Shown piece by piece: positions 29,184-37,510 of a stretch of 64,000 nt of DNA. The stretch is from contig NZ_KB911579.1 in NCBI RefSeq assembly GCF_000383575.1, forward strand, positions 3,194,523 to 3,258,522, in the 5' to 3' direction. The position numbers and the translations under genes were made by a program. The first letter of the stretch is position 1. Each line of letters starts with the position of its first letter. A model generated the notes under the pieces. The model was not told where the DNA came from and ran no database searches. It worked only from the letters and a program-made list of their open reading frames with translations. The DNA comes from Salinispora oceanensis (GTDB lineage: Bacteria > Actinomycetota > Actinomycetes > Mycobacteriales > Micromonosporaceae).

Positions 29184-29773
29184 AGTCGGTGCGTTTGGTG
29201 CGGGTTGTCGCCGGGGTGCTGTTGATGGTCACCGGGATTCCGGTGCTGCTCGGTGGGGCCGCGCTCGGCGCTGACCTGACCCTGGACCTCCGGGCCGAGC
29301 TGCGGGAGAGCTGGGTCGCGCCGGTCACCGCCGCCCTCCTGGTTGGTGGGATGCTGCTGGTGTCGGGGGCCCTGGCGCTGCTGCTGCGACCGGTTCGCCC
29401 CCGGGAGGTGGTCTTCGTGGTCGAGCCGGACCAGGTGCCGCTCCTCGCCGGCCGGCTGGGAGTGACCTCGCTCAGCGGGCTCGGTGCACCCGCTGCCCGG
29501 GCGGGGGAGCAGCCGGTCGTCGCGCGAGACGGAAGCCCGCTCGTCCCACCGGCCCGGCAGCTCGTGTCGGTCGGCGCTTCCGGTGAGCGGACCCGTTCGA
29601 TGCCGCGGCCAGCCGGGGAGCGCACGATCGCCCCGGCGGGGCGCCGGCGAGTGCCGGAGGCCGGCCCGGCCTGGCCGCTCAACGAGCCGACGGAGGCCGA
29701 TGTGCCGGCTGATTCCGGCCGGTTGTCGGCGCGGCGGCTGCGGCGGTCTGCTCCGTCCGACTCTGCGCGGTAG
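29180..29773 (+). CDS. Hypothetical two-helix membrane protein
   Basis: 197 residues, not recognised. Two membrane segments (about 7-30 VVAGVLLMVTGIPVLLGGAAL and 52-72 VTAALLVGGMLLVSGALALLL) are separated by a short outside loop. A long, Pro/Arg-rich cytoplasmic tail with no clear domain follows. GTG 29180 overlaps the stop of a tiny leader frame; GTG 29189 has better spacing from GGAGAGG and is the alternative. A strong terminator follows. Confidence 0.6.
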   Translation: MKSVRLVRVVAGVLLMVTGIPVLLGGAALGADLTLDLRAELRESWVAPVTAALLVGGMLLVSGALALLLRPVRPREVVFVVEPDQVPLLAGRLGVTSLSGLGAPAARAGEQPVVARDGSPLVPPARQLVSVGASGERTRSMPRPAGERTIAPAGRRRVPEAGPAWPLNEPTEADVPADSGRLSARRLRRSAPSDSAR

Positions 29774-29862
29774 CGGCTCGACTCGGCACTGCGCGGTGGC
29801 GCCTTGGCCATGCCCGGTAGCGCGACTCGACTGGGCGAGGTGCCGGTAACGGGGGCGAACGA

Positions 29863-29899
29863 GGACGGCCCTCCGTGCTGCCGACACGGAGGGCCGTCC
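29863..29899 (+). terminator. 15-bp perfect hairpin, convergent genes
   Basis: GGACGGCCCTCCGTG (29863-29877) pairs fully with CACGGAGGGCCGTCC (29885-29899) around a 7-nt loop. It lies between convergent genes and can act in both directions. Confidence 0.8.
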
Positions 29900-29952
29900 C
29901 GCACCGGGGGATCGGTGCTACCGAAACGTCACTTACTTTCCCTGACGTCAGG

Positions 29953-31215
29953 TTAGCGCGCTGTGGGCGTCTCGTGAAGAGTGTCCGATTGAATCGGTCT
30001 GCTGTTGCGGATCGGCAGCACCGCCAGCAGCACCAGCCCCAGCAGCACGTACACGTTGCGATCCACGAAGTCGGCGACCGTGTCGGTGGGCACCAGGGCG
30101 GTGCCCCAATCGTGGAACGTCACCACGCCGTACACGGTGATCACGGCGACGCCGACGGCGAGCAGCCACAGCCGGCGGCGCGTGCTGCCCGGCCTCGCGC
30201 CGAGCGCCGCGTCCACCAGAACCACGACGGCCGGCACGAACCAGTAGATGTGATGGGGCCAGGTGATCGGGCTGATCAGCGCACCGACCAGGCCGGTGAG
30301 AGTGAGGCCGGCCAGCGCGTGCCCGGCACGGGCCGCCCGGGCAGCCCGCCACAGCCCGTACCCGGCGACCACCGCGACCAGGGCGAGCCACAGGAGCCGG
30401 TCCGGCTCCTGTGGCACAGTGAGGCGGTGGATCAGACCGAACAGTGACTGGTTGCCGGTGTAGTCGGTGCGGCCGACCCGGTCGGTCGCCCACAGCTCGT
30501 GCGTCCAGTAGCGCCACGACTCGAGCGGCAGGACAGCCGCGGCGAGCAGCGTCGCTCCCGCCGCCGTCGCGCTCGCCACCGCTGCCGCCCGCCACCGCCG
30601 GCAGGCCAACAGATAGACGATGAAGATGCCCGGGTACAGCTTGAGCGCCGTCGCCAGCCCCACCCCCACCCCGGCCCAACGTCCGTTCCGCGGCACGGCG
30701 AACAGCAGGTCCGCCAGGATCAACACCACCAACAGCATGTTGATCTGCCCGAAGGTGATGGTCTCCCGGGTGCTCTCCACGGCGAGTACGAGCAGCACCG
30801 CCACGGTGAGGGTGAAGACGCGTGGCAGGTTGTGTCGGGCGATCACCGGGTCAACCAGCCACCGGGTGGTCACCACCACCGCCAGCACCGTCAGCACCGT
30901 GAAGATCGTCACGGTGGCGTTCAACGGGAGCAGCGCGAACGGCGACAGGAGCAGCGCGCCGAGCGGTGGATAGGTGAAGAACAACTCGCCCTGCACCGGG
31001 TCCGGCTGGACGTAGTCGTAGAGCGGTTCGCCCGTGGCCCACCACTCCATCGCCGACATGTAGATCTTCAGGTCGAAGAAGCCGTGCTTCCACCCGTTCA
31101 GGTAGAGCGCGGGCAGCACGGCGGCGATAGCCAGTACCGTGACGATCCGACGTGCCGTCCGTCCGCTGGTGTCGTCCTTGACGACGACGGTAGGGGAGGT
31201 GGGTTCGGCTGGCAC
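29953..31215 (-). CDS. GT87-family polyprenol-phosphate-mannose-dependent mannosyltransferase
   Basis: 420 residues, about 10-11 membrane segments, DUF2029/GT87. After the first helix the extracytoplasmic loop has GFFDLKIYMSAMEWW, with an Asp at the place of the GT-C catalytic acid. FTYPPLGALLLSPFALLP, YTGNQSLFGLIHRL and SPITWPHHIYWFVPAVV are typical of actinobacterial GT87 proteins. These add alpha-mannose from polyprenyl-phosphate-mannose to lipoglycans or proteins on the outer face. The acceptor is unknown. Divergent from orn. Confidence 0.88.
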   Translation of the reverse strand: MPAEPTSPTVVVKDDTSGRTARRIVTVLAIAAVLPALYLNGWKHGFFDLKIYMSAMEWWATGEPLYDYVQPDPVQGELFFTYPPLGALLLSPFALLPLNATVTIFTVLTVLAVVVTTRWLVDPVIARHNLPRVFTLTVAVLLVLAVESTRETITFGQINMLLVVLILADLLFAVPRNGRWAGVGVGLATALKLYPGIFIVYLLACRRWRAAAVASATAAGATLLAAAVLPLESWRYWTHELWATDRVGRTDYTGNQSLFGLIHRLTVPQEPDRLLWLALVAVVAGYGLWRAARAARAGHALAGLTLTGLVGALISPITWPHHIYWFVPAVVVLVDAALGARPGSTRRRLWLLAVGVAVITVYGVVTFHDWGTALVPTDTVADFVDRNVYVLLGLVLLAVLPIRNSRPIQSDTLHETPTAR

Positions 31216-31277
31216 GAGAGAACCCTAACGGTCGCGGTGCCGACAGATGCGCGGCGCGCGGGCCGCTGGGCTGCGCG

Positions 31278-31283
31278 TAGGCT
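31278..31283 (+). promoter_or_regulatory. -10 element of leaderless orn promoter
   Basis: TAGGCT followed by 6 nt and GTG 31290. This decides for 31290 over the in-frame GTG 31284, which abuts the -10 box. Confidence 0.5.
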
Positions 31284-31289
31284 GTGCCG

Positions 31290-31880
31290 GTGGCAGATCT
31301 ACTTGTCTGGATCGACTGTGAAATGACCGGCCTGGACCTCGGCGGCGACAAGCTGATCGAAGTCGCTGCGCTCGTGACCGACCCCGATCTCAACGTGCTC
31401 GGTGAGGGCGTTGACGTGGTGATCCGCGCCGACGAGGCGGCGCTGGAGAAGATGCCCGAGATCGTGGCGACGATGCACGCCAAGTCCGGGCTCACCGAGG
31501 AGGTCCGCCGTTCCACGATCGGGCTCGCCGAGGCGGAGGAGATGGTCCTCGACTACATCACCAGTCACGTGAAGGACCCGCGTACCGCCCCGCTCTGCGG
31601 CAACTCGATCGCCACCGACCGGGGTTTCATCGCCCGGGACATGCCGCGGCTGGACAACCACCTGCACTACCGGATGATCGACGTCTCCTCAATCAAGGAG
31701 CTCTGCCGGCGCTGGTACCCCCGGGTGTACTTCAGCCAGCCGCGGAAGGGCCTGGAGCATCGGGCGCTGGCCGACGTGCGCGAGAGCATCCGGGAGCTCG
31801 AGTACTACCGGCGAACGCTCTTCGTGCCGCTGCCGGGCCCAGACGTGGAGAGCGCCAAGGCCGTTGCCGCGAAGCTGTAG
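31290..31880 (+). CDS. orn: Oligoribonuclease
   Basis: 3'-5' exonuclease that degrades di- to penta-ribonucleotides (including pGpG) to NMPs; DEDDh family. 196 residues. [12 protein letters not shown] has Asp and Glu of motif [17 protein letters not shown] is motif II, and [18 protein letters not shown] carries His and Asp of motif III. Full length. Start GTG 31290 is chosen from the usual [14 protein letters not shown]-terminus and the leaderless promoter. Confidence 0.97.
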   Translation: MADLLVWIDCEMTGLDLGGDKLIEVAALVTDPDLNVLGEGVDVVIRADEAALEKMPEIVATMHAKSGLTEEVRRSTIGLAEAEEMVLDYITSHVKDPRTAPLCGNSIATDRGFIARDMPRLDNHLHYRMIDVSSIKELCRRWYPRVYFSQPRKGLEHRALADVRESIRELEYYRRTLFVPLPGPDVESAKAVAAKL

Positions 31881-31924
31881 CCGCCGGGCCGGAACCCGCT
31901 GGACGCGGTGGCGCCGGTTGCGGC

Positions 31925-31930
31925 TATTAT
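31925..31930 (+). promoter_or_regulatory. -10 element before tRNA-His
   Basis: TATTAT, the most AT-rich hexamer in the 88-bp gap, ends 38 nt before the mature tRNA 5' end. Confidence 0.4.
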
Positions 31931-31968
31931 TGGTCGCGCCGCCAGGGTAACCCCCGGCGCGGCGGATG

Positions 31969-32044
31969 GTGGCTGTAGCTCAGTTGGCAGAGCACCGGGT
32001 TGTGGTCCCGGTTGTCGTGGGTTCAATTCCCATCAGTCACCCCA
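31969..32044 (+). tRNA. tRNA-His (anticodon GTG)
   Basis: Acceptor GTGGCTG pairs with CAGTCAC, D arm AGCTCAGTTGGCAGAGC, anticodon arm CCGGG-TTGTGGT-CCCGG (anticodon GTG), T arm with GGTTCAATTCC, and an encoded CCA. G at -1 (31968) is present, as expected for tRNA-His. Confidence 0.97.
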
Positions 32045-32067
32045 GAGGTGGATCTAATCCACCGCAG

Positions 32068-32097
32068 CTCAGGCCCCCTCCACGGAGGGGGCCTGAG
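32068..32097 (+). terminator. Terminator of tRNA-His
   Basis: CTCAGGCCCCCTC (32068-32080) and GAGGGGGCCTGAG (32085-32097), a 13-bp perfect stem with a CACG tetraloop, followed by TCGTTGTT. Confidence 0.85.
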
Positions 32098-32334
32098 TCG
32101 TTGTTGAGCAGCATCGACAGCAGCCGTGGATCTGTCTCATGCCCCCGCGGTAGCCGGCTGGATAGTTTTGTCTGGTTTATGGACTTTTTCCAGATTTGTT
32201 GCCTCGGATTACTTACGTCGGCCTAGCGTTGCTGGTGGCTGCCACCGCCCGGCTCGGTAGCCGAGGGACACCGACCCGGCCGTTGCGTGGGCTGGTGCCC
32301 CCTCGCCGCTCACGGGAAGGACGCCGACGCCGCG

Positions 32335-33708
32335 ATGAACCAGCAGGAGCGCACCCACGGACCCGAACTGGACGACCCGAAGGAGAGCCGGGCTAGGCCA
32401 CGGCGACGGTGGTGGGCCATCGGGGTGGCCGGGATGACCGGCCTGGCCCTCACCGCCGCGGGCACGCCGGTCACCGTGCCCGGCGGCGACCAGCCCAGCA
32501 GAGCCGCCAACGACCGGCCCTCGGGCTGGGAGCTGCGTGCGGACGGACGTGGTGCGGGCCAGGACGGCAAGACCGACCGGGACAAGGGCAAACCGGTGGG
32601 GACGCCGGTCCCCTGTGACGCGGACCGGTTGATCGCCGACGTCACCCAGGCGAACGCCCGCGGTGGTGCCGTGCTTGACCTGGCAAAAGACTGCACCTAC
32701 CTGCTCACCGCCGACCTCGACGGCAGCGGGCTGCCCGCCATCACCACCCCGATCACCCTCAACGGTGGCAAGAACACCACCATCGAACGCGCCGCCGCCA
32801 CTGCCCAGTTCCGCATCCTCACCGTCAACGCCGGCGGCGACCTCACCCTCAACCACCTGACGATCACTGGCGGCCACACCAACGATGCGGGGGGAGGGGG
32901 AATCCTCGTCAACGCCGGCGGAACCCTCGCCACCAACGACAGCACCGTCACCCGAAACCTCTCCGACAGCAACGGCGGCGGTATCCGTAACGCGGGAACC
33001 ACCGTCGTCACCCGCTCCCAGGTCAGCCGTAACACCACCAACCAAACCGGCGGCGGAATCGAAAGCACCGGCCGGTTGGAGCTCGCCAGGTCGCAGGTCG
33101 ACGACAACTCGGCCCTCCTCGCTGGTGGGGTCTTCGCCCCGGGCGTCACGATCCGAGCGGGGAGTATCTCTGGAAATCATGCAACGTCCGCGGTCGGCGG
33201 GCTGTTCGTCCAAGGCGGCGTCAGCACGCTTGTCGGCACCCGGATCGCCGGGAACACCGCCATCATCGTGGGCGGCGCCGCTGTTACCGGCAGCGGTGAG
33301 CTGACGCTGCGGCACGTCAAGCTCGCCGACAACACGGCCAACGCCGTCGGCGGACTCTTCGTCCAAGGGGGTGCCGTTGTCGGTAGTAGCGCCGTCGTTG
33401 CGGACAGCGTCATCGAGAAGAACATCTCCACGGCCAGCATCGCTGGTGGAGTCTTCAACGCGGGCCAGACGGTAGTGCGGCGCACGAAGATCAACGACAA
33501 TCAAGCCGGTCTGGGTGGCGGCGGGGTTTTCAACACCGGCACCGGCACGCTCACCCTCGATGCGACCAAGGTCGTCAAGAACACCGCCGGCACCGACGGT
33601 GGGGGCATCTTCAACGACGGTACGGTCGAGTTGAACACCGCTACCGGCACCATCGTGGTCAAGAACCGACCCAACAACTGCGTCGACGTTCCCGGCTGCT
33701 CGGGCTGA
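32335..33708 (+). CDS. Exported right-handed beta-helix repeat protein
   Basis: 457 residues from ATG 32335, with GGGAAGGA 12 nt upstream. A basic N-terminus (RARPRRRWW) and one hydrophobic segment (about 30-46) act as signal or anchor. A Lys/Asp-rich linker follows, then parallel beta-helix from about residue 100. Evidence is the run of about 22-residue coils with NGGGIRNAGTTVVTRS, TGGGIESTGRLELARS, GGVFNAGQTVVRRTKI and similar Gly-Gly-[GI]-[IV]-x-N turns. Such proteins bind or cut cell-surface polysaccharide or serve as adhesins. No catalytic residues can be assigned. The preceding 32098-32334 is AT-richer and probably holds its promoter. Confidence 0.75.
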   Translation: MNQQERTHGPELDDPKESRARPRRRWWAIGVAGMTGLALTAAGTPVTVPGGDQPSRAANDRPSGWELRADGRGAGQDGKTDRDKGKPVGTPVPCDADRLIADVTQANARGGAVLDLAKDCTYLLTADLDGSGLPAITTPITLNGGKNTTIERAAATAQFRILTVNAGGDLTLNHLTITGGHTNDAGGGGILVNAGGTLATNDSTVTRNLSDSNGGGIRNAGTTVVTRSQVSRNTTNQTGGGIESTGRLELARSQVDDNSALLAGGVFAPGVTIRAGSISGNHATSAVGGLFVQGGVSTLVGTRIAGNTAIIVGGAAVTGSGELTLRHVKLADNTANAVGGLFVQGGAVVGSSAVVADSVIEKNISTASIAGGVFNAGQTVVRRTKINDNQAGLGGGGVFNTGTGTLTLDATKVVKNTAGTDGGGIFNDGTVELNTATGTIVVKNRPNNCVDVPGCSG

Positions 33709-33734
33709 CCTCGGCCTGCCTCCGGCTGACCGGT

Positions 33735-35006
33735 TCAGGTGTCAGCGGAGGGAGATGTTCCCGACTCCACCGGCAGGGCGCTGCCCTTGACGTACTCCTC
33801 CCAGCTCAGGTTCCAGTCGGTCCAACCGTTGCCGTTCTGCAGCTTCCGTTCGGTGCCCTGCACCTGGACCGGGTCCCCGATCCGGGTGTTCTCGAAGAGC
33901 CAGGCGCCGTCGGCCATCGACACGTTGACACAGCCGTGGGAGACATTCACCGAGCCCTGCTGCCCCTCCGACCAGGGCGCGGCGTGGATGAACTCCCCAC
34001 CCCAGGTGAGCCGCTGCGCGTACTCGATGTCCGTCCGGTAGCCATCGTCCGGCCCCAACTCCTCGTAGGTGTCGAAGACCGTCTCGCGGAGCTTCTCGAT
34101 CACCACCATGGTGCCGCTCGACGAGGGCGTGGACTCCTTGCCGAGGCTCACCGGGATCGTGCGTACCTTCTCGCCGTCCTTCGTGACCACCATCTGTTTC
34201 GTCTCGTTCTCCACCGTCATGATCAGCGCTGGGCCGATCTTGACGTCGACGGTGAGGTCGGCCCGGCCGTACCAGCCGTCGCCGAGCGGCAGGCCGCCAG
34301 CCTGCACCCGGTACGAGACGGTGCTGTCCGCCTGCCAGAACTCCCGTGGGCGGTACCGCACCTCGGTCGGGCTGACCCAGTGCCACACCCCCTCCTGCGC
34401 CGGGGTCGCCGTCACCGTCATTCGCCGCTGCACGTCGTCCCGGTACTCCTCCGGGATGTCCCGCCCGAACTTCACGATGAGCGGCATCCCGACCCCGACC
34501 ACCTGCCCGTCGCCGAGGAAACTGCTGATCCGCACCTGCTGATCCGGCTCGGCCATCGTGGTGAAGGTGCTGGTCGCGGTGACCGGACGGTCATCGTCTC
34601 CGGTTGCGGTGACAGTCGCCGTGTACGTCTCGCCGTACTCGAGCGCACCGGCGGGCAGCCAACTAGCGCCGTCGGCGGTGAGGGTGCCTTCGACCGCCCC
34701 GCCGGCCGAGTCCACCAGCGCGACGGTGGTCTCCCGGGACTCCTCCGCCGTGAAGGTGATCTGCGTGGACGCGGGTACGTCCCGGGCCTCCGCGGCCGGC
34801 TCGACGATCACGACGGAGGCCAGTGGGGGCGGTGTCGGGTCGTCGGTGGTGCCGTCGGCGGGTTGGTCCCCGGAGGCGCAGGCGGCGGTGAGCGTCAGGA
34901 CGCCGGTGAGTAGTCCGGCCACGAATGCGGGCCGACGCAGACCGGGCCGACGCAGACCGGGACGGCGTCTCCCGTGCCGGAGCGGCGGGTGCGGAACGGC
35001 TCGCAT
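33735..35006 (-). CDS. L,D-transpeptidase lipoprotein with Ig-like domains
   Basis: 423 residues from ATG 35006 (AAGGAA upstream); longer frame rejected. The signal peptide ends at a loose lipobox LTLTAAC, so it is a likely lipoprotein. Ig-like domains span about 60-250 (STQITFTAEESRETTVAL; VGMPLIVKFGRDIPEEYRDDV). The YkuD catalytic domain follows, with HAAPW and SHGCVNVS, where Cys is the nucleophile of 3-3 peptidoglycan cross-linking. The architecture equals mycobacterial LdtMt2. An in-frame 15-bp tandem repeat (near 34925-34960) duplicates RRPGL in the signal region. It converges with the beta-helix gene. Confidence 0.93.
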   Translation of the reverse strand: MRAVPHPPLRHGRRRPGLRRPGLRRPAFVAGLLTGVLTLTAACASGDQPADGTTDDPTPPPLASVVIVEPAAEARDVPASTQITFTAEESRETTVALVDSAGGAVEGTLTADGASWLPAGALEYGETYTATVTATGDDDRPVTATSTFTTMAEPDQQVRISSFLGDGQVVGVGMPLIVKFGRDIPEEYRDDVQRRMTVTATPAQEGVWHWVSPTEVRYRPREFWQADSTVSYRVQAGGLPLGDGWYGRADLTVDVKIGPALIMTVENETKQMVVTKDGEKVRTIPVSLGKESTPSSSGTMVVIEKLRETVFDTYEELGPDDGYRTDIEYAQRLTWGGEFIHAAPWSEGQQGSVNVSHGCVNVSMADGAWLFENTRIGDPVQVQGTERKLQNGNGWTDWNLSWEEYVKGSALPVESGTSPSADT

Positions 35007-35303
35007 GTGCTTTTCCTTACCTCTGGTCGTTGCAGCGGTAGACCGGGTGTCAACGCCGACGCAATCGGTCCGACGGAGCCGAGACGGAGCTGGTCGCCAC
35101 CGCCCGCGGAACTGTCTTTCCACGCCTTCGGCGCGCAACTGGCGCACATCGTGCCGCAACCACGCCCCTCGCACTCACCCGCCCAAGGTCACCTCGGTGG
35201 TTTTGGTGCTATCTGTCCCGAAAACTCGACCGAAAGAGGGGAGCGGGGATCGGATTAGAAGCCGGCTGAACTGGCGTGCTAGGGTTCTCCCCGTTGCCAA
35301 CGA
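35007..35303. other. Intergenic region between ldt gene and tRNA-Lys
   Basis: About 300 bp without a supportable gene. TAGGGT at 35280-35285 lies 18 bp before tRNA-Lys and is a likely -10 box; TTAGAA (35255-35260) is a weak -35 at 19 bp. The promoter of the leftward L,D-transpeptidase must also lie here but I see no clear match. Confidence 0.4.
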
Positions 35304-35379
35304 GCGCCGCTAGCTCAACTGGCAGAGCAGCGGACTCTTAATCCGCGGGTTCGGGGTTCGAGTCCCTGGCGGCGCACCA
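35304..35379 (+). tRNA. tRNA-Lys (anticodon CTT)
   Basis: Acceptor GCGCCGC with GCGGCGC, D arm TAGCTCAACTGGCAGAGC, anticodon arm CGGACTCTTAATCCG (anticodon CTT), T arm GGTTCGAGTCC, encoded CCA. The sequence immediately downstream is repeated in diverged form at 39.87 kb. Confidence 0.97.
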
Positions 35380-35381
35380 AC

Positions 35382-35478
35382 GAGCAAGGCCCTGACCTGG
35401 TACTTCTGTGCCGGTCGGGGCCTTTCGCGTACGGCGGTGGTGGCTGGTCGCTCGGTGGGTGCTCGGGAGCCGTTGGAC
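35382..35478 (+). repeat. Copy A of diverged repeat downstream of tRNA-Lys
   Basis: From GAGCAAGGCCCTGACC to GAGCCGTTGGAC. It aligns by eye with 39873-39960: the terminator hairpin, CGCGTACGGCG, TGGTGG, GGTCGCTCG and GAGCCGTTGGAC blocks occur in the same order, about four-fifths identical over the first 75 bp. Together the copies bracket about 4.5 kb carrying GNAT, oxidoreductase, MFS and TetR genes. They look like old attachment sites or a segmental duplication. Confidence 0.6.
35386..35425 (+). terminator. Terminator of tRNA-Lys
   Basis: AAGGCCCTGACC (35386-35397) pairs with GGTCGGGGCCTT (35413-35424; one T-G pair), followed by T. The same hairpin exists in the copy near 39.88 kb. Confidence 0.75.
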
Positions 35479-35708
35479 CGGGTTGGGCTCGGTGGGACGG
35501 GGTGCGATGCCAGCCGGGTCGGAACCATGGATCCATCGGGTGGGCCGCTGTCCGGTGGAGGGGACCGGGCGTGGTTAGAGTCGGTTGTGCGTGCGATTGA
35601 GAAGGTCAAGCACACGCTCGGCATTGAACGCTCGGTGCGCCGCCGTGCGTACGCCGGTGCGATGAGAAAGGCGCAGATTCCTGACCCGACGAGGTAAAGT
35701 CCCGCGTC

Positions 35709-36290
35709 GTGATGACAGGGCTCGATCAACAGGGTGAGGACGGCCGCCGTCTCGGTCAGGAAGCGATGCGACGGCTACGGCCCGCTTCCGTGCGCATCGT
35801 GCATCTGAACGGCCCGACATTTCAAGCCCTTGCCCGGGGCGACCTGGCAGCGGCGAACATGGCCAGCCCTGTTCCCCTGTCGGCCTACTTTGCCGGCCCG
35901 GACTGGCGAGGCGTGTGGCAGATGCGTAGAAGACAGGTCGCGGACGACCCGGCCAGCGCGGCGTGGGTCACCGGAGTGATCTGGGACGAGCAGCGGCATC
36001 TGGCCGTGGGGCGGGCCGGCTATCACGGGCCGCCGGACCCGGCGGGGATGGTGGAGATCGGTTACGCCGTTGACCCGGCGCTCCGGCGACGTGGCTACGC
36101 CCGCGCGGCGCTGGAAGTCCTGCTGCGCCGTGCCGCCGAGGAACCGCAGGTCCGTACGGTTCGGGTCACCATCAGCCCCGACAACCTGGCCTCTTACAAG
36201 CTGGCGGCACAGTACGGCTTCATCGAGGTCGGACAGCAGTGGGACAACGAAGACGGCTTGGAAATCATTTATGAGCTTGCCTCAAGCTGA
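35709..36290 (+). CDS. GNAT-family N-acetyltransferase
   Basis: 193 residues. EIGYAVDPALRRRGYARAAL is acetyl-CoA motif A (R-R-x-G-Y/A), with RVTISPDNLASYKLAAQYGF behind it, as in RimJ-type enzymes that acetylate protein N-termini or small molecules. The substrate is unknown. TAAAGT 8 nt before GTG 35709 suggests a leaderless transcript; ATG 35712 follows at once. First gene after tRNA-Lys. The 230 bp before it (35479-35708) holds only short, unsupported frames. Confidence 0.85.
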   Translation: MMTGLDQQGEDGRRLGQEAMRRLRPASVRIVHLNGPTFQALARGDLAAANMASPVPLSAYFAGPDWRGVWQMRRRQVADDPASAAWVTGVIWDEQRHLAVGRAGYHGPPDPAGMVEIGYAVDPALRRRGYARAALEVLLRRAAEEPQVRTVRVTISPDNLASYKLAAQYGFIEVGQQWDNEDGLEIIYELASS

Positions 36291-36326
36291 GAGGTAGGCA
36301 ACGGCGAGTGGTCTTCCGGTCGGCTG

Positions 36327-36465
36327 CCACGTATCTCCGGCTCGGGTAAGAGCAGCATCGCCGGTGAGCTGCGACGCCGGCACGGCCGGGCTGCGCCCTG
36401 GTCGAGCAGGACTCCCTGCGCCGTATCTTGCTCCGCGAGCGGGACAAACCCGGCGGAGCGGCCCG
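36327..36465 (+). pseudogene. Relic of a P-loop kinase-like gene
   Basis: Frame from 36333 reads ISGSGKSSIAGELRRRHGRAA, a Walker A (GSGKSS) context. After a shift near 36400 the reading becomes LVEQDSLRRILLRERDKPGG, which fits the segment after strand 2 in zeta-toxin/adenylate-kinase-like P-loop enzymes. There is no start, no stop and no remainder of the fold before the neighbouring gene. A fragment, not expressed as a whole protein. Confidence 0.5.
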
Positions 36466-36538
36466 GCGCCCCTGGCGCCGGGCCGGTCACGTCGCCCGCC
36501 CGCACTGCCAGCCGGGCCGTGCTGCCGGGCGGCCAGCT

Positions 36539-37510
36539 TCAGAGGTTGAGGGTGAATCCGCTGGCGGCGAGTTCGGTGAGAAAGGCTCTCGGCTCCACGA
36601 GGTGCTCGATGTGCCGTACTCCCGAGGGCATAGCGGGCAGGCCTCGGATGAGTAGCGCCGCAGCGAGACCGGTGGCGCGGCTTTGCCGGCGACCGCTGAA
36701 GCCTGCCCGACTGGTGCCGGAGTCGACGGTGACGGCAAATCCGTCACCGCCAAGCTTGATCTTGGCCAGCGCGTCCAGCATGGTGCGGCGGACCCAGGGG
36801 CGATGTAACAGGCTGGCGATGCCGGGTCGCCCGGCGGCTGCCAGCAGCGCGGTGGTCAGCCGGGAGTCCAGGCATAGGCCGGTACTCGCGGCGACACCCA
36901 ACGTGGTGGACAGCGTGTACTGGTCTGAGAACGGGAACCGATACACGGTTCGCTCGCCGTGCGGAGCCGGAAATCGCACTGCCCACGAGCCGTGTAGGCG
37001 ACCCAAGCCATCGAGAGTCCAGGCGAGCGCCGCTGGCCCGTGCCGTTCCCCGGAACCGAGCAGCACGCCGATTCGCACCTGCCGTGTTGTTGACTGTTCG
37101 ACGCAGTGTCGGGCAAGCAGGTTGCTGACCCCGGGGACCAGTCCGACGCTGAGGGCCGCTGTGGCCTGCCGCTGGGAGGCGAGCTCGTCCAATCGTTCGA
37201 TCTCGACGTGCAGTTGGTGGGAGGCCGAGATGTCCACGTAGTGGATCCCCCGCTCCAGGCAGGCGCGGGCGATCCGCGCGTTGTCGAGTTCGGCGCACAT
37301 GAGCACGGCGTCAACCCCGTTGAGCGCGGTGGCCAGGTCGCCGGGATCGGCGGCGTCCAAGCGCACCACGGTGGACCCCGGCACGCGCGGCGCACGGTGT
37401 GGGTTACGGCCGGCCACTACCACGTCCGTTGTGGGCAGGTGACTGACCAGTGCGGCCACGGCGTGCATGCCGACGGCGCCGTATCCGCCGAGGACGAGGA
37501 TCCGGTTCAT
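36539..37510 (-). CDS. NAD(P)-binding oxidoreductase, saccharopine dehydrogenase-like
   Basis: 323 residues from ATG 37510, overlapping the MFS stop (ATGA). Rossmann start ILVLGGYGAVGMHAVAALV (GxGxxG), DVVVAGRNP for NADP, LDAADPGDLATALNGVDAVLMC and GIHYVDISAS match the saccharopine dehydrogenase NADP-binding domain. The C-terminal half (GLVPGVSNLLARH; VTVDSGTSRAGFSGRR) follows trans-acting enoyl reductase/saccharopine reductase-like proteins. Coupled to an exporter under TetR control, it probably modifies the exported compound. Substrate unknown. Confidence 0.78.
   Translation of the reverse strand: MNRILVLGGYGAVGMHAVAALVSHLPTTDVVVAGRNPHRAPRVPGSTVVRLDAADPGDLATALNGVDAVLMCAELDNARIARACLERGIHYVDISASHQLHVEIERLDELASQRQATAALSVGLVPGVSNLLARHCVEQSTTRQVRIGVLLGSGERHGPAALAWTLDGLGRLHGSWAVRFPAPHGERTVYRFPFSDQYTLSTTLGVAASTGLCLDSRLTTALLAAAGRPGIASLLHRPWVRRTMLDALAKIKLGGDGFAVTVDSGTSRAGFSGRRQSRATGLAAALLIRGLPAMPSGVRHIEHLVEPRAFLTELAASGFTLNL

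Noticed and set aside
32041..32100. Hairpin after tRNA-His as attachment site
   Set aside because: A perfect tetraloop stem fits a terminator, and no second copy was seen in the window.
35310..35729. Minus-strand frame of 139 codons ending PGTRTPNPRIKSPLLCQLS
   Set aside because: This is the antisense reading of tRNA-Lys, a well-known false protein; the tRNA fold is perfect.
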